Shown one piece after another: positions 1 through 6,943 of a DNA stretch of 13,997 nucleotides. The position numbers and the translations under genes are program-made. A model generated the notes under the pieces. That model had not been told where the DNA came from. It saw only the letters and a list, made by a program, of their open reading frames with translations, and did no database searches. How positions within the stretch are numbered: position 1 is the stretch's first letter; the number at the start of each line of letters is the position of its first letter. Source of the stretch: an uncultured Sphingomonadales bacterium (GTDB lineage: Bacteria; Pseudomonadota; Alphaproteobacteria; Sphingomonadales; Sphingomonadaceae); NCBI GenBank assembly GCA_903828025.1, contig CAIKKO010000315.1:1-13997 (forward strand). The letters run 5' to 3'.

Positions 1-266
1 CGGTGCTGTTTCATTTGCAGCGGCTGCGCGACGAAGTGCACCGCTTCGCCATCGGTGCGCACCGCGCCAAGCGCAGCCGCGCCATCACCGCGAGCCCGCT
101 CGACGAAGTGCCCGGCATCGGCCCGGCGCGCAAGCGCGCGCTGCTGCTGCATTTCGGCACGGCGGGTAAAGTTCGCGCCGCGAGTCTGGAGGATTTGCAA
201 CGCGCGCCGGGGGTGAGCGCGGCGGTGGCGCAAGCGGTTTACGACTTCTACCACCAGGGTACGTAA
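1..266 (+). CDS. uvrC: UvrC C-terminus, excinuclease ABC subunit C (5' partial)
   Basis: This is the last 87 or so residues of UvrC, the endonuclease subunit of the UvrABC nucleotide excision repair complex, which incises DNA on both sides of a lesion. The reading frame is open at the left edge; the first whole codon is at base 3 and the TAA stop is at 264-266. The visible part begins with the end of the nuclease domain (LQRLRDEVHRFAI) and continues into the tandem helix-hairpin-helix DNA-binding module: LDEVPGIGPARKRALLLHFG, then LEDLQRAPGVSAAVAQAVY. Two HhH hairpins at the extreme C-terminus are the normal end of UvrC, so the gene looks intact here. It has no evident functional link with the secreted-protein array downstream. 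Confidence 0.93.
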   Translation, partial: VLFHLQRLRDEVHRFAIGAHRAKRSRAITASPLDEVPGIGPARKRALLLHFGTAGKVRAASLEDLQRAPGVSAAVAQAVYDFYHQGT

Positions 267-289
267 TCACCTGAATTCTTGGTAAAATA

Positions 290-329
290 GGGGGAAATAC
301 GGAGGTCCGCTTGGGCGGATTTCCACCCC
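290..329 (+). other. Long RNA hairpin between uvrC and the first A gene
   Basis: Bases 301-310 (GGAGGTCCGC) and 315-324 (GCGGATTTCC) pair along all 10 positions, with two G-U pairs, around the loop TTGG at 311-314. An outer block of G at 290-294 faces CCCC at 326-329 across an internal loop. No U-tract follows, so it is not a standard intrinsic terminator. It may end uvrC transcription weakly or be a structured leader of the A1-B1 transcript, since the A1 start lies about 100 bases downstream. The structure is seen; the role is inferred. Confidence 0.45.
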
Positions 330-430
330 GATCCTGCATACCCGGCGCATGGCCAGACCGATTGACCGGCGGCCAGATCCATCACCGGGCAGCCGCTTGC
401 GGCCGGGCCCCTGCGATCCGGGAGAACGCC

Positions 431-1924
431 GTGGCTGGCAGGAATTTTCGCTTCGGACTCATGGCGGGCGCGTGCTGCGCGGCGCTCGGTTTTTTTGTCC
501 CTGCCGCTTCGGCGCAGGCCGGAACCGAACCGGGCACACCGTTTGAACTGGCGTTCTGGCAGGCCGTTTCCGCCAGCAACGATCCGGTGCTCTATGAGGC
601 TTATCTCAAGCAATACCCCACCGGTACGTTTGCCGCGATTGCGCATGTGAAAGTCGAGAGCCAGCACAAGGTTGCCGCCCCGACTGCCGCGGTGCCTCTG
701 CCGGTGCCGCAGTTCGGCCAGCAGTTCGGGCAGCCGGTCGCTCAGGCCCGGACCAGCCCGCTTGCCTCAGACCCCGGCGCGGCGAGCGCGCTGCGCGATG
801 CTGCCGCTGCGCAGCGCACGGCCGAGGCGGTGCAGGCCGCCGCTGCCGCCGTTCTGCCGCCGCCCTCCGCGACAATGCCGATCCCGGCTGACAGTCCGGT
901 GGTCACCGCATTGGCCGCGCCTTCCGCGCCGATGGCTGCGCCGAGCTTCCATTTCGCGCCGTCGGCCAGCGATGCGGCGCACGACCTCTTCGGCAACGCC
1001 GCAGCCATGCCGGTGGCCAGCGCCGCGCTGCTCGCCTCGCTCTCCGGCGAAGCGCGCACGTCGCCGCTTGTGACCCCGTCTCCGCAGACCCCCACGCTCG
1101 TGGCTCCCGCCATGCCGACGCCGGCTCCGATGCTGGCACTCGCCGCGCCGGTTCCGGAAGCGCCCGCTCCCGTTGCCTCCGCTCCCATCGCCTCGCCCGT
1201 CATGCTGGCCGCGCTGGGCGCTGCGCCTGCCGCGCTGCCCACCGCCGATGCCCTGAGGGCTGCCGTTGCGTCTCAGGTGACACCTGCCGCTCCGGTCCGG
1301 CTTGCCCGCGCCGAACCGGTCCTGCCGCAGCCCGCATATGCCCCTGCGCCGGTGCAGCGGCAGGCGGCTGCCTATGCGCCGCCCAGTCGCTCGCGCCGCT
1401 ATGCCCGCGAGGCGCAGTTCATGCGTGCCGTGGTTTCGCGGCCCGTGGCTTCGACTGCGGCGGTTTCGGTCGAAATGCCCGATGTCACGAACCAGATTTC
1501 GCCGCTCGGCATCATGCTCGGCCAGCTTGTGCGCTCGCAGGAAACCCCCGGCACCCAATACGGGCTGCAGGAAGAGGTGAGCATGCCGTTGCGCCCGCGC
1601 CTCATGGCGATGCCCGAAGTGGCGCTGCCCGAAAGCTTCTGCTCGGCCGAGCAGCGCAGCGCGTTTACCGAAGGGGTCTATCAGCCCGCGCTCGCCATCG
1701 CCGCGCACAATGCCGAAGTGGCCAGCGCCTATGTCCGCAAGCTGCGCACGCTTTACGACAACTACCAGCTCAATGGCGACAGCACGTCCGAGGCTTCGGT
1801 TGCCGCTGAAGCCCGCGATTTCGCCCGTGCGGCCCGCGCTGCCGGTTCCATCCACGACGCGCTCGTCAACCAGTTCGAGGACATCATGAACACACCCGTC
1901 GGTTCGTGCGGAGCGATCCAGTGA
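431..1924 (+). CDS. A1: secreted Pro/Ala-rich protein, first of three paralogues
   Basis: Function unknown; 497 residues. The GTG at 431 is chosen because GGGAG lies at 420-424 and translation from it gives a clean signal peptide (residues 1-30, ending FFVPAASAQA). The frame is open further upstream, but the earlier TTG lies in the hairpin loop. Residues 37-77 carry the motif FELAFWQ...DPVLYEAYL..YPTGTF, a short module I recall from secreted and caspase-like alphaproteobacterial proteins. Residues 80-355 are low-complexity Pro/Ala, probably disordered. A short island follows (SPLGIMLGQLVRSQ, from 357). Residues 394-497 form the conserved C-terminal domain, with Cys404 and Cys493 probably forming a disulfide. 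Its stop overlaps the B1 start (GTGA), implying translational coupling. The protein is predicted periplasmic or exported; no membrane anchor follows the signal peptide. Confidence 0.8.
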   Translation: MAGRNFRFGLMAGACCAALGFFVPAASAQAGTEPGTPFELAFWQAVSASNDPVLYEAYLKQYPTGTFAAIAHVKVESQHKVAAPTAAVPLPVPQFGQQFGQPVAQARTSPLASDPGAASALRDAAAAQRTAEAVQAAAAAVLPPPSATMPIPADSPVVTALAAPSAPMAAPSFHFAPSASDAAHDLFGNAAAMPVASAALLASLSGEARTSPLVTPSPQTPTLVAPAMPTPAPMLALAAPVPEAPAPVASAPIASPVMLAALGAAPAALPTADALRAAVASQVTPAAPVRLARAEPVLPQPAYAPAPVQRQAAAYAPPSRSRRYAREAQFMRAVVSRPVASTAAVSVEMPDVTNQISPLGIMLGQLVRSQETPGTQYGLQEEVSMPLRPRLMAMPEVALPESFCSAEQRSAFTEGVYQPALAIAAHNAEVASAYVRKLRTLYDNYQLNGDSTSEASVAAEARDFARAARAAGSIHDALVNQFEDIMNTPVGSCGAIQ

Positions 1925-2400
1925 CGCGCCCGCTCCACGCTTTTGCCGCCACGCTCGCGCTCGCCGGCCTCACGCTCGCTGGCCCCGCACAGGCCGCCTG
2001 CATCGACCACCAGACCGCGACCGCCGCGCAGATCCATCAGTTCGAGACGATGATGATGGTCGTTTCGCTGCGCTGCGGGCGGATCGGCTATGACATGCGC
2101 TCGTCTTACGAGGGCATGGTCAACGCGCATCAGGCCCCGTTCGGGCAGGCCGCGACGCGGCTGCGCCACTACCTCGGCGGCAACGATTTCGATGTGCACA
2201 GCGGCGGGTTCGATCGTTACGCCACGATCCTCGGCAACAGCTATGGCGGCGGCGCGACCTCGTTCGGCACGTGCCAGACGCTCGATCAGGTTGCGGGTGA
2301 GCTGGCGAAAGTGCCCGATGTCAGGCTGCTGGCCCAAGTGGCCGAAGTTTTGATCGCACGCCCCAAGCTCGACGAAATGGCCTGCGCTGCGGAGAACTGA
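1921..2400 (+). CDS. B1: small secreted four-cysteine protein
   Basis: Function unknown; 159 residues. The GTG at 1921 overlaps the A1 stop as GTGA and has GGAG at 1910-1913, so A1 and B1 are probably coupled. The signal peptide covers residues 1-25 (cleavage after AGPAQA). The mature protein has four cysteines (27, 52, 118, 155), suggesting two disulfides in the periplasm or outside the cell. The most conserved stretch is FETMMMVVSLRCGRIG (41-56), matched in B3 by FQTMMMDVALRCDRVG. A second shared stretch is RY-x-T/M-I/M-LGN-x-Y-G. The pattern 'Q-T-x-M-M...L-x-C' recalls a family of small exported alphaproteobacterial proteins, but that is from memory. Its conserved position behind an A gene suggests a partner or accessory role for A. 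Confidence 0.78.
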   Translation: MTRPLHAFAATLALAGLTLAGPAQAACIDHQTATAAQIHQFETMMMVVSLRCGRIGYDMRSSYEGMVNAHQAPFGQAATRLRHYLGGNDFDVHSGGFDRYATILGNSYGGGATSFGTCQTLDQVAGELAKVPDVRLLAQVAEVLIARPKLDEMACAAEN

Positions 2401-2458
2401 GGAGCCCAAGTCCGGCGTCAGATGAAAATCACGGTAAGTTTGAGGTTAACTGCACCCC

Positions 2459-2477
2459 TTGGGTGGTCGTCCACCAA
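2459..2477. promoter_or_regulatory. Imperfect inverted repeat upstream of A2
   Basis: TTGGGTGG, then TCGT, then CCACCAA forms a hairpin or dyad with one bulged G, in the 189-base gap between B1 and A2. CCAA-TCG-TTGG overlaps its right edge. No T-run follows, so it is not a clear terminator, and I could not identify convincing -35/-10 boxes. It could be an operator or a weak terminator of A1-B1. Nothing else in the gap is recognisable. Confidence 0.25.
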
Positions 2478-2589
2478 TCGTTGGCAGAACCGATCACAGT
2501 GGGGACGGCGTTAAAGGTTTGAGCGCGGCCGCGATGGCAGACACGGTGCCTAACGGGACCGCGCCCGCCTGACACATGGGGAGCAGACG

Positions 2590-3741
2590 ATGCACACGAC
2601 ATGGCACACGACATGGAATGCACACGAGCGGCAGATTGCAGCGCCGGGCCGCCAGCTGATGTTCGCCGCAATGATCGGTCTGGGCCTGTCTCAAGCGCTG
2701 ACCCCGGCGCTGGCGACAGCGCAGCCTGCACCCGCTGCGGCCCCGGCTTCGGCCCCGGCCAGCGCATCGGCCAATGGCGTGGGCTCGGCCTTCGAGCTGG
2801 CGTTCTGGCAATCGCTGACCGGGAACGACGATGCGGCGGCCTATGAAGCCTATCTCGCCAAGTATCCCGACGGCACCTTCAGCGGCCTTGCTCGCGCCAA
2901 GATCGCGGCGATGCAGCGTGCGCTGACGGTCCAGCCCGCTGCCCAGCAAGCCGCACCCTCCACGCCCTTGGCTGCACCGGTTCCGGCCCCCATTCCAGCC
3001 GTCGCCCCGGCGGTTGCGGCAGCCCCGGCGCTGGCTCCGATTCCCGCTGTCGTGACCGCCGCCACGCCGAGTGTCGCGCCCGGTCAGGCCACGGGTACGG
3101 CCCCGCAGGTGGCAGAAATGCTGCCCGCCAACGCATCGGTTGCGGCGGCAGACCAGAGTCCGGCCCAAAATCCGGCCCAGAGTTCGCCGCTGACCAGGCT
3201 GCTGGCGCAGCTGCGCGGCAGTCAGGATGCTGGAGCGGCTACGGCGGCTCCGATGGTGACGCCCGCGCCTCCGGTCCAGCCCGCACCGGCTGGAGCGACG
3301 GCCGCTGCAGCGCAGGCACCTGTCTATGCCTCCGCGCCAGTACCGGCGATGGCGGCGGCTCAGGCGCCCGCACCGTCGCCCGCCGCAGCGAGCTATGCCT
3401 CAGCCCGTCCGATCATGTTGCCCGTGCCGGACGTGATCATGCCGGCCTATTTCTGCAGCAACGATGCGCGCAATGCCTTCCATAACGCGTCGTATCGCCC
3501 GGCGGTGGAGGTCGCGACGCGCAACAACGAGGCCGCTGTCGCCTATTTGCGCCAGTTGCAGCAGACCTATGATCGCGGCCAGCTTGGCCGCGACACGGCC
3601 GTGCTCAACGCTATTGCCGCAGAGGCGCGTGCCTATCAGGGCGAAGCGGCGCGGGCCTATTCCGCTCAGGCGGCGCTGGTGCGCCAATTCGATGTGCTGA
3701 TGACAGTGCCGCTGCGCACCTGCATGGCCAGCGCGCAGTAA
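2590..3741 (+). CDS. A2: secreted Pro/Ala-rich protein, second paralogue, without a B partner
   Basis: Function unknown; 383 residues, the shortest of the three. The ATG at 2590 is preceded by GGGGAG ending about 6 bases upstream. The N-terminus has a long polar lead with a duplicated HTTW (from a 12-base DNA repeat) before the hydrophobic core; cleavage is likely near ALATA-Q (residues 41-45). Residues 66-107 hold the motif GSAFELAFWQ...YEAYL..YPDGTF. A Pro/Ala-rich linker contains the island SPLTRLLAQLRGSQ (from 199). The C-terminal domain spans 279-383, with Cys289 and Cys378. The domain is closer to A3 than to A1 (both share RNN-E/D-AA-x-AYL). No B gene follows; the next 170 bases are non-coding. 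It is probably exported to the periplasm or beyond. Confidence 0.8.
   Translation: MHTTWHTTWNAHERQIAAPGRQLMFAAMIGLGLSQALTPALATAQPAPAAAPASAPASASANGVGSAFELAFWQSLTGNDDAAAYEAYLAKYPDGTFSGLARAKIAAMQRALTVQPAAQQAAPSTPLAAPVPAPIPAVAPAVAAAPALAPIPAVVTAATPSVAPGQATGTAPQVAEMLPANASVAAADQSPAQNPAQSSPLTRLLAQLRGSQDAGAATAAPMVTPAPPVQPAPAGATAAAAQAPVYASAPVPAMAAAQAPAPSPAAASYASARPIMLPVPDVIMPAYFCSNDARNAFHNASYRPAVEVATRNNEAAVAYLRQLQQTYDRGQLGRDTAVLNAIAAEARAYQGEAARAYSAQAALVRQFDVLMTVPLRTCMASAQ
2592..2615 (+). repeat. Perfect 12-base tandem repeat at the A2 start
   Basis: GCACACGACATG occurs twice in a row (2592-2603 and 2604-2615), and a partial third copy (GCACACGA) follows shortly after. It overlaps the ATG start codon and codes for HTTW-HTTW in the signal peptide n-region. 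It also creates two out-of-frame ATGs. The repeat is seen directly; slippage-based variation is only a possibility. Confidence 0.8.
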
Positions 3742-3913
3742 CGAGCGCCAGTAAAGCGGCCTGCCAGCGGCTTTCAACCGACCCCACTTCTCGCTGGGCG
3801 GCCATTTTGGCGCATTTTTCGTGGTTTGCACCGGTCGCCGCTTCGAATCGAGACAGGTCTATGTTAGGGCGATTCCGCATCGCAGCGTAGCGATGGCCGA
3901 TGCGAGGGACGGC

Positions 3914-5320
3914 GTGGAGGGTATTTCGTTCGAATCCATGGCAGCGCGGAGCTGGTCAAGGCCACTGCATCTGCCGGTGCCCAAAGCGTTGTCGTATCTG
4001 GTTGCTGCGGTCCTGCTGGCTTCCGCTCCCGCTGCGCGTGCGCAAGGTCCGGCCCAGAATTCCGTTGCCACCGGAGTCGGCTCGCAGTTCGAGATGGTGT
4101 TCTGGCAATCGGTCGACAGCGGCACTGATCCGGCGCTTTATGAAGCGTATCTCAGCAGGTACCCCAACGGGACTTTCGCCGAAGTTGCCCGGGTCAAGCT
4201 GGTCAAGCTGCGACAGGCCATCGCGGCTTCGTCGGGTACGGTTGATCCGGTTCGGCCCCCGCTGACCTCGACGATCACGCCCGCACCGGCTCCCACCGTG
4301 GCTCCGCCGCCAGCCCAGATTTCAGCCCAAACTCCGGCCCAGACTCCGGTCCAGCCGCTGGTCCAACCTCCCGTTCAGATTGCGGCCCCCACCCTCGCAC
4401 AGGCCCCGGAATCAAATTCTGAACCCACTCCCAACCCGTCGCTGACGCGGCGCCCGCTGGTAGCGACAGCCACCTCGGGCCGAGTTCGGCGGCCGGCCTC
4501 AACCGATTCCGAAACCCCGCCCGATGCGCGGGCCAGTCTAACCCCCGCCAGCGTCAGGCAGACCCCCGGTTCCGCGCGCACGGCGGTGCCAGCTGCCCCC
4601 GATCCCGCGCCCTTCGTGACGGCAGCCGTGCCGACCGAACCCGCGACTGAGAGCGACAATAGCGCGGCCCTGCGCCGCCTGCTCGGCGCGCTGGGCGACA
4701 GCCAGCGTCCGGGCATGCAGAGCACGTCACCGGTTGCTCCCCCCGTTTCGCAGCCTGTATCCCTGCCGTCGGCGACTGATGCGGCTGGGCTGACTGCGCT
4801 ACCGCAGCCAGCACCCAATGCTGTCATAAGCACCGGCACCTCACCCGCTGCGCCCGGCTTCACCACATCGGCACCGGTCACCGTGCCGGTGCCCGACGCT
4901 GCAGCGCTTTCGGCCACAGCCGGGCCGGCCAACGATCCGCACCCGATTGCGGTCGGTCAGCTGCCAGCCGGTTTCGCGCTGCCGCCGCGCCCCCCGCTCG
5001 CCACCATTGCGGGTCTGGCCCTGCCGTCCAGCTTCTGCTCGGCCGAAGCGCGCAACGCCTATCATGACGGTCCCTATATTACCGCGCTCGAGGCGGCGAA
5101 GCGCAACAACGACGCCGCGATCGCCTATTTGCACCAGTTGCAGGACTTGTATGATCGCAACCAGCTCAGCGGCGGTGCGAATCCGCAGAATGCCGTTGCG
5201 GCCGAAGCACGGGCCTATAGCCCCGTGGCGGCTGCGGCATTCTCGGCGCAGTCGATTCTGGTGAACGCCTTTCAGTCGCTGATGGCGGTTCCGATCATCG
5301 CGTGCGAAGCGCCCAAGTGA
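3914..5320 (+). CDS. A3: secreted Pro/Ala-rich protein, third paralogue
   Basis: Function unknown; 468 residues from the GTG at 3914, which has GAGGG at 3904-3908. The ATGs at 3893 and 3938 are alternatives in frame, and the frame is open back to 3821, so the start is uncertain. All choices keep the signal peptide (hydrophobic core LSYLVAAVLLASA, cleavage after PAARA at about residue 43). Residues 57-98 carry the motif SQFEMVFWQ...YEAYL..YPNGTF. The linker has a PAQT/PVQP tetrapeptide repeat (about 133-156) and the island AALRRLLGALGDSQ (251-264). The C-terminal domain is 365-468, with Cys375 and Cys464. The stop overlaps B3 as GTGA, the same arrangement as A1-B1. The protein is predicted exported and soluble after cleavage. 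Confidence 0.78.
   Translation: MEGISFESMAARSWSRPLHLPVPKALSYLVAAVLLASAPAARAQGPAQNSVATGVGSQFEMVFWQSVDSGTDPALYEAYLSRYPNGTFAEVARVKLVKLRQAIAASSGTVDPVRPPLTSTITPAPAPTVAPPPAQISAQTPAQTPVQPLVQPPVQIAAPTLAQAPESNSEPTPNPSLTRRPLVATATSGRVRRPASTDSETPPDARASLTPASVRQTPGSARTAVPAAPDPAPFVTAAVPTEPATESDNSAALRRLLGALGDSQRPGMQSTSPVAPPVSQPVSLPSATDAAGLTALPQPAPNAVISTGTSPAAPGFTTSAPVTVPVPDAAALSATAGPANDPHPIAVGQLPAGFALPPRPPLATIAGLALPSSFCSAEARNAYHDGPYITALEAAKRNNDAAIAYLHQLQDLYDRNQLSGGANPQNAVAAEARAYSPVAAAAFSAQSILVNAFQSLMAVPIIACEAPK
4310..4381 (+). repeat. Six imperfect 12-base repeats inside A3
   Basis: Six consecutive 12-base units lie in frame, beginning CCAGCCCAGATT, TCAGCCCAAACT, CCGGCCCAGACT and CCGGTCCAGCCG. They encode four-residue units of the form x-(Ala/Val)-Gln-x: PAQI, SAQT, PAQT, PVQP, LVQP, PVQI. 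The units have diverged, so this is an older expansion rather than a fresh one. It lengthens the disordered linker of A3. Confidence 0.75.
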
Positions 5321-5874
5321 GCGCACTGGCTGCACGGCGGGGCGGCTCGCTGGTCATGCTGGCGGCTGCATTGGCGATGGCGCAACCCGCAGCGGCGGCG
5401 GTCTCCTGTCCCGATGGGCCGACGGCGCAAGCCGCCAGGCTGATCGAGTTCCAGACGATGATGATGGACGTCGCGCTGCGCTGCGATCGGGTTGGCGTGC
5501 CGTTTGTCGACCACCTCGATACCATGGCAACCAAACATCGCGCGGTGTTCGAAGGTGCCCGCAGCCGGGTTCGCACGTTCATGACCGCACTGGCCGAACA
5601 GATGCGCGCGCCCGGAGCAAAGGGGGCCGCGCCGAAGGCATCCTCGGCCGCACCCCCGGCCCGCCATGGCGATCCGCTCGAGCGCTACATGACGATGCTG
5701 GGCAACCGCTATGGCGCGGGGAGCACCACGCCGGACCGGTGCCACGCCTTCGATGCCATTGCGCTCTCGCTGGCGGAATCGGGCAATACCGAAAAGCTGC
5801 TGACCATGGTGAGCGAATCGCTCATCGGGCAGACCTTGCTGGAAAGCCTGATCGGCTGCCCCGCCAAACCCTGA
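5317..5874 (+). CDS. B3: small secreted four-cysteine protein, paralogue of B1
   Basis: Function unknown; 185 residues. The GTG at 5317 overlaps the A3 stop as GTGA. A GTG at 5302 is in frame but would lengthen the overlap without need. The signal peptide is residues 1 to about 28 (core LVMLAAALAMA, then Ala-rich). Cysteines sit at 31, 56, 142 and 181. The first two are 25 residues apart, exactly as in B1. The spacing between the second and third is longer by 20 because of an Ala/Pro/Lys-rich insertion at about 98-117. Shared blocks with B1 are FQTMMMDVALRCDRVG and RYMTMLGNRYG. It ends 16 bases before the convergent tesB stop, with no clear terminator between. Confidence 0.78.
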   Translation: MSALAARRGGSLVMLAAALAMAQPAAAAVSCPDGPTAQAARLIEFQTMMMDVALRCDRVGVPFVDHLDTMATKHRAVFEGARSRVRTFMTALAEQMRAPGAKGAAPKASSAAPPARHGDPLERYMTMLGNRYGAGSTTPDRCHAFDAIALSLAESGNTEKLLTMVSESLIGQTLLESLIGCPAKP

Positions 5875-5890
5875 GCTTCAGATCGGCGGT

Positions 5891-6805
5891 TCAATCCTGC
5901 CGGGAAAGCGACCGGATCAGCCCCTCCTGCGCGACATTGGCGAGAAGCCGCCCGTCACGCGCGAAAATGCGCCCACGAGCGAAACCGCGCGCACGGCCTG
6001 CCCAGGGGCTGTCGCACACGTAAAGCAGCCATTCGTCGGCGCGGATATCGTCGTGGAACCAGATTGCGTGGTCGAGGCTCGCGTTCATCAGGTTGCCCTT
6101 GGTCCAGCTGAGGCCGTGGGGCAGCGTGGCCGTGCCGAGCAAGGTCATGTCGCTGGCATACGCCAGCACCGCGCGGTGGATCTTGGGATCGTCGGGCAGC
6201 GGCGCGACCGCGCGAAACCACGTGTGCGATAGCGGTTCGCGCGGTTCTGCGCCCATCCAGTGCCGCGCTTCGACCGGCCGCTGCTCGATCGGGCGGGGGG
6301 CGAGCAGGATCCGGCGATAGGCTTCGGGCACGCGGTCGGAAAATTCGGCGCGCAGTTCGGCCTCGCTGCGCAAGTCTTCGGGCGCGGGCACCTGCGGCAT
6401 GACATCGGCATGGGCGGCGCCCGGTTCGCGCTTGTGGAACGAGGCGCTCATTGTCAGGATCGGCCTGACCTCCTGCGAAGTGCCCGGCTGGCTGGCGACC
6501 ACGCGGCGATTGGCGAAGCTGCCGCCATCGAGATCGCGCATGACTTCGAAATCAATGCTGAAATCCTCGCTGCCGCCGCGCAGGAAATAGGCGTGGAGCG
6601 AGTGCACCGGCCGGTCCGGCGAAACAGTGCGCTCGGCAGCGGCGAGTGCCTGCGCGATCACTTGCCCGCCGAACACGCGGCCCACGCCGCCCACTTTGCG
6701 CGCGCCTTCGAAACGGTCGCTGCCCTTGTCGGCCACATCGAGCAGGCGCAGCAGGGCGCTGACAAGCGCGGCGGGATCGGTTTCCGGGGTGGTTGCTTCG
6801 GTCAT
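5891..6805 (-). CDS. tesB: Acyl-CoA thioesterase II (TesB), double hotdog
   Basis: This enzyme hydrolyses acyl-CoA to free acid and CoA in the cytoplasm. It has 304 residues (E. coli TesB is slightly shorter). The ATG at 6805 is chosen because GAAGG lies about 9 bases upstream and because the longer frame to 6892 adds unrelated residues. The N-terminal hotdog contains GRVFGGQVIAQALAAA (42-57) and the HSLHAYFLRGG segment. The C-terminal hotdog holds the triad expected from E. coli TesB: Asp219 (YASDMTLLG), Ser243 in place of Thr (NASLDHAIWFH) and Gln293 (VAQEGLIR). It is divergent from the CMD-maoC pair. It may release a CoA-bound product or dead-end acyl-CoA of the neighbouring pathway; TesB is also a general housekeeping enzyme. 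Confidence 0.93.
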   Translation of the reverse strand: MTEATTPETDPAALVSALLRLLDVADKGSDRFEGARKVGGVGRVFGGQVIAQALAAAERTVSPDRPVHSLHAYFLRGGSEDFSIDFEVMRDLDGGSFANRRVVASQPGTSQEVRPILTMSASFHKREPGAAHADVMPQVPAPEDLRSEAELRAEFSDRVPEAYRRILLAPRPIEQRPVEARHWMGAEPREPLSHTWFRAVAPLPDDPKIHRAVLAYASDMTLLGTATLPHGLSWTKGNLMNASLDHAIWFHDDIRADEWLLYVCDSPWAGRARGFARGRIFARDGRLLANVAQEGLIRSLSRQD

Positions 6806-6871
6806 GCCATGCGCCTTCGCGCGGGCTGCCGTTTCCGTCAACGGGAAGCTGGTCCTTTGCGCCGCCCATGC

Positions 6872-6885
6872 CAGCCGTTCGGCTG
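6872..6885. promoter_or_regulatory. Near-perfect palindrome in the tesB/CMD divergent gap
   Basis: CAGCCG-TT-CGGCTG has six-base arms with a two-base centre. It lies in the 138-base gap that must hold the promoters for both tesB and the CMD gene. The position suggests an operator for a dimeric regulator. No regulator gene is in the window, and GC-rich palindromes also arise by chance. Confidence 0.35.
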
Positions 6886-6943
6886 CTTCCAATCCGGCGC
6901 AGGGCGGCTACAGTCTGCCGCAAAACAGCGAGAGGAAGATGCC

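Noticed and set aside
311..430. Longer N-terminus for A1 starting at the TTG at 311
   Set aside because: It would put 40 polar residues ahead of the signal peptide and start inside a hairpin loop; the GTG at 431 has GGGAG at the right distance.
461..478. Lipobox-like AGAC in the A1 signal peptide
   Set aside because: Cys15 lies too early, within the hydrophobic core, and a better signal peptidase I site (ASAQA) follows. A2 and A3 have no cysteine there.
767..1855. Long minus-strand frame opposite A1 (362 codons)
   Set aside because: It is Arg/Gly-rich shadow sequence caused by the GC-rich third positions of A1. A1 has a signal peptide and conserved paralogues, and this frame has no recognisable domain.
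3753..3774. AAAGC...GCTTT hairpin after A2 as a terminator
   Set aside because: The stem is only five pairs with a 12-base loop and only a short T-run (TTT); too weak to call.
6260..6943. Upstream extension of the CMD-like gene
   Set aside because: The extension is antisense to tesB and unlike the CMD family. A GTG with a good ribosome binding site at 6944 gives the normal family length.
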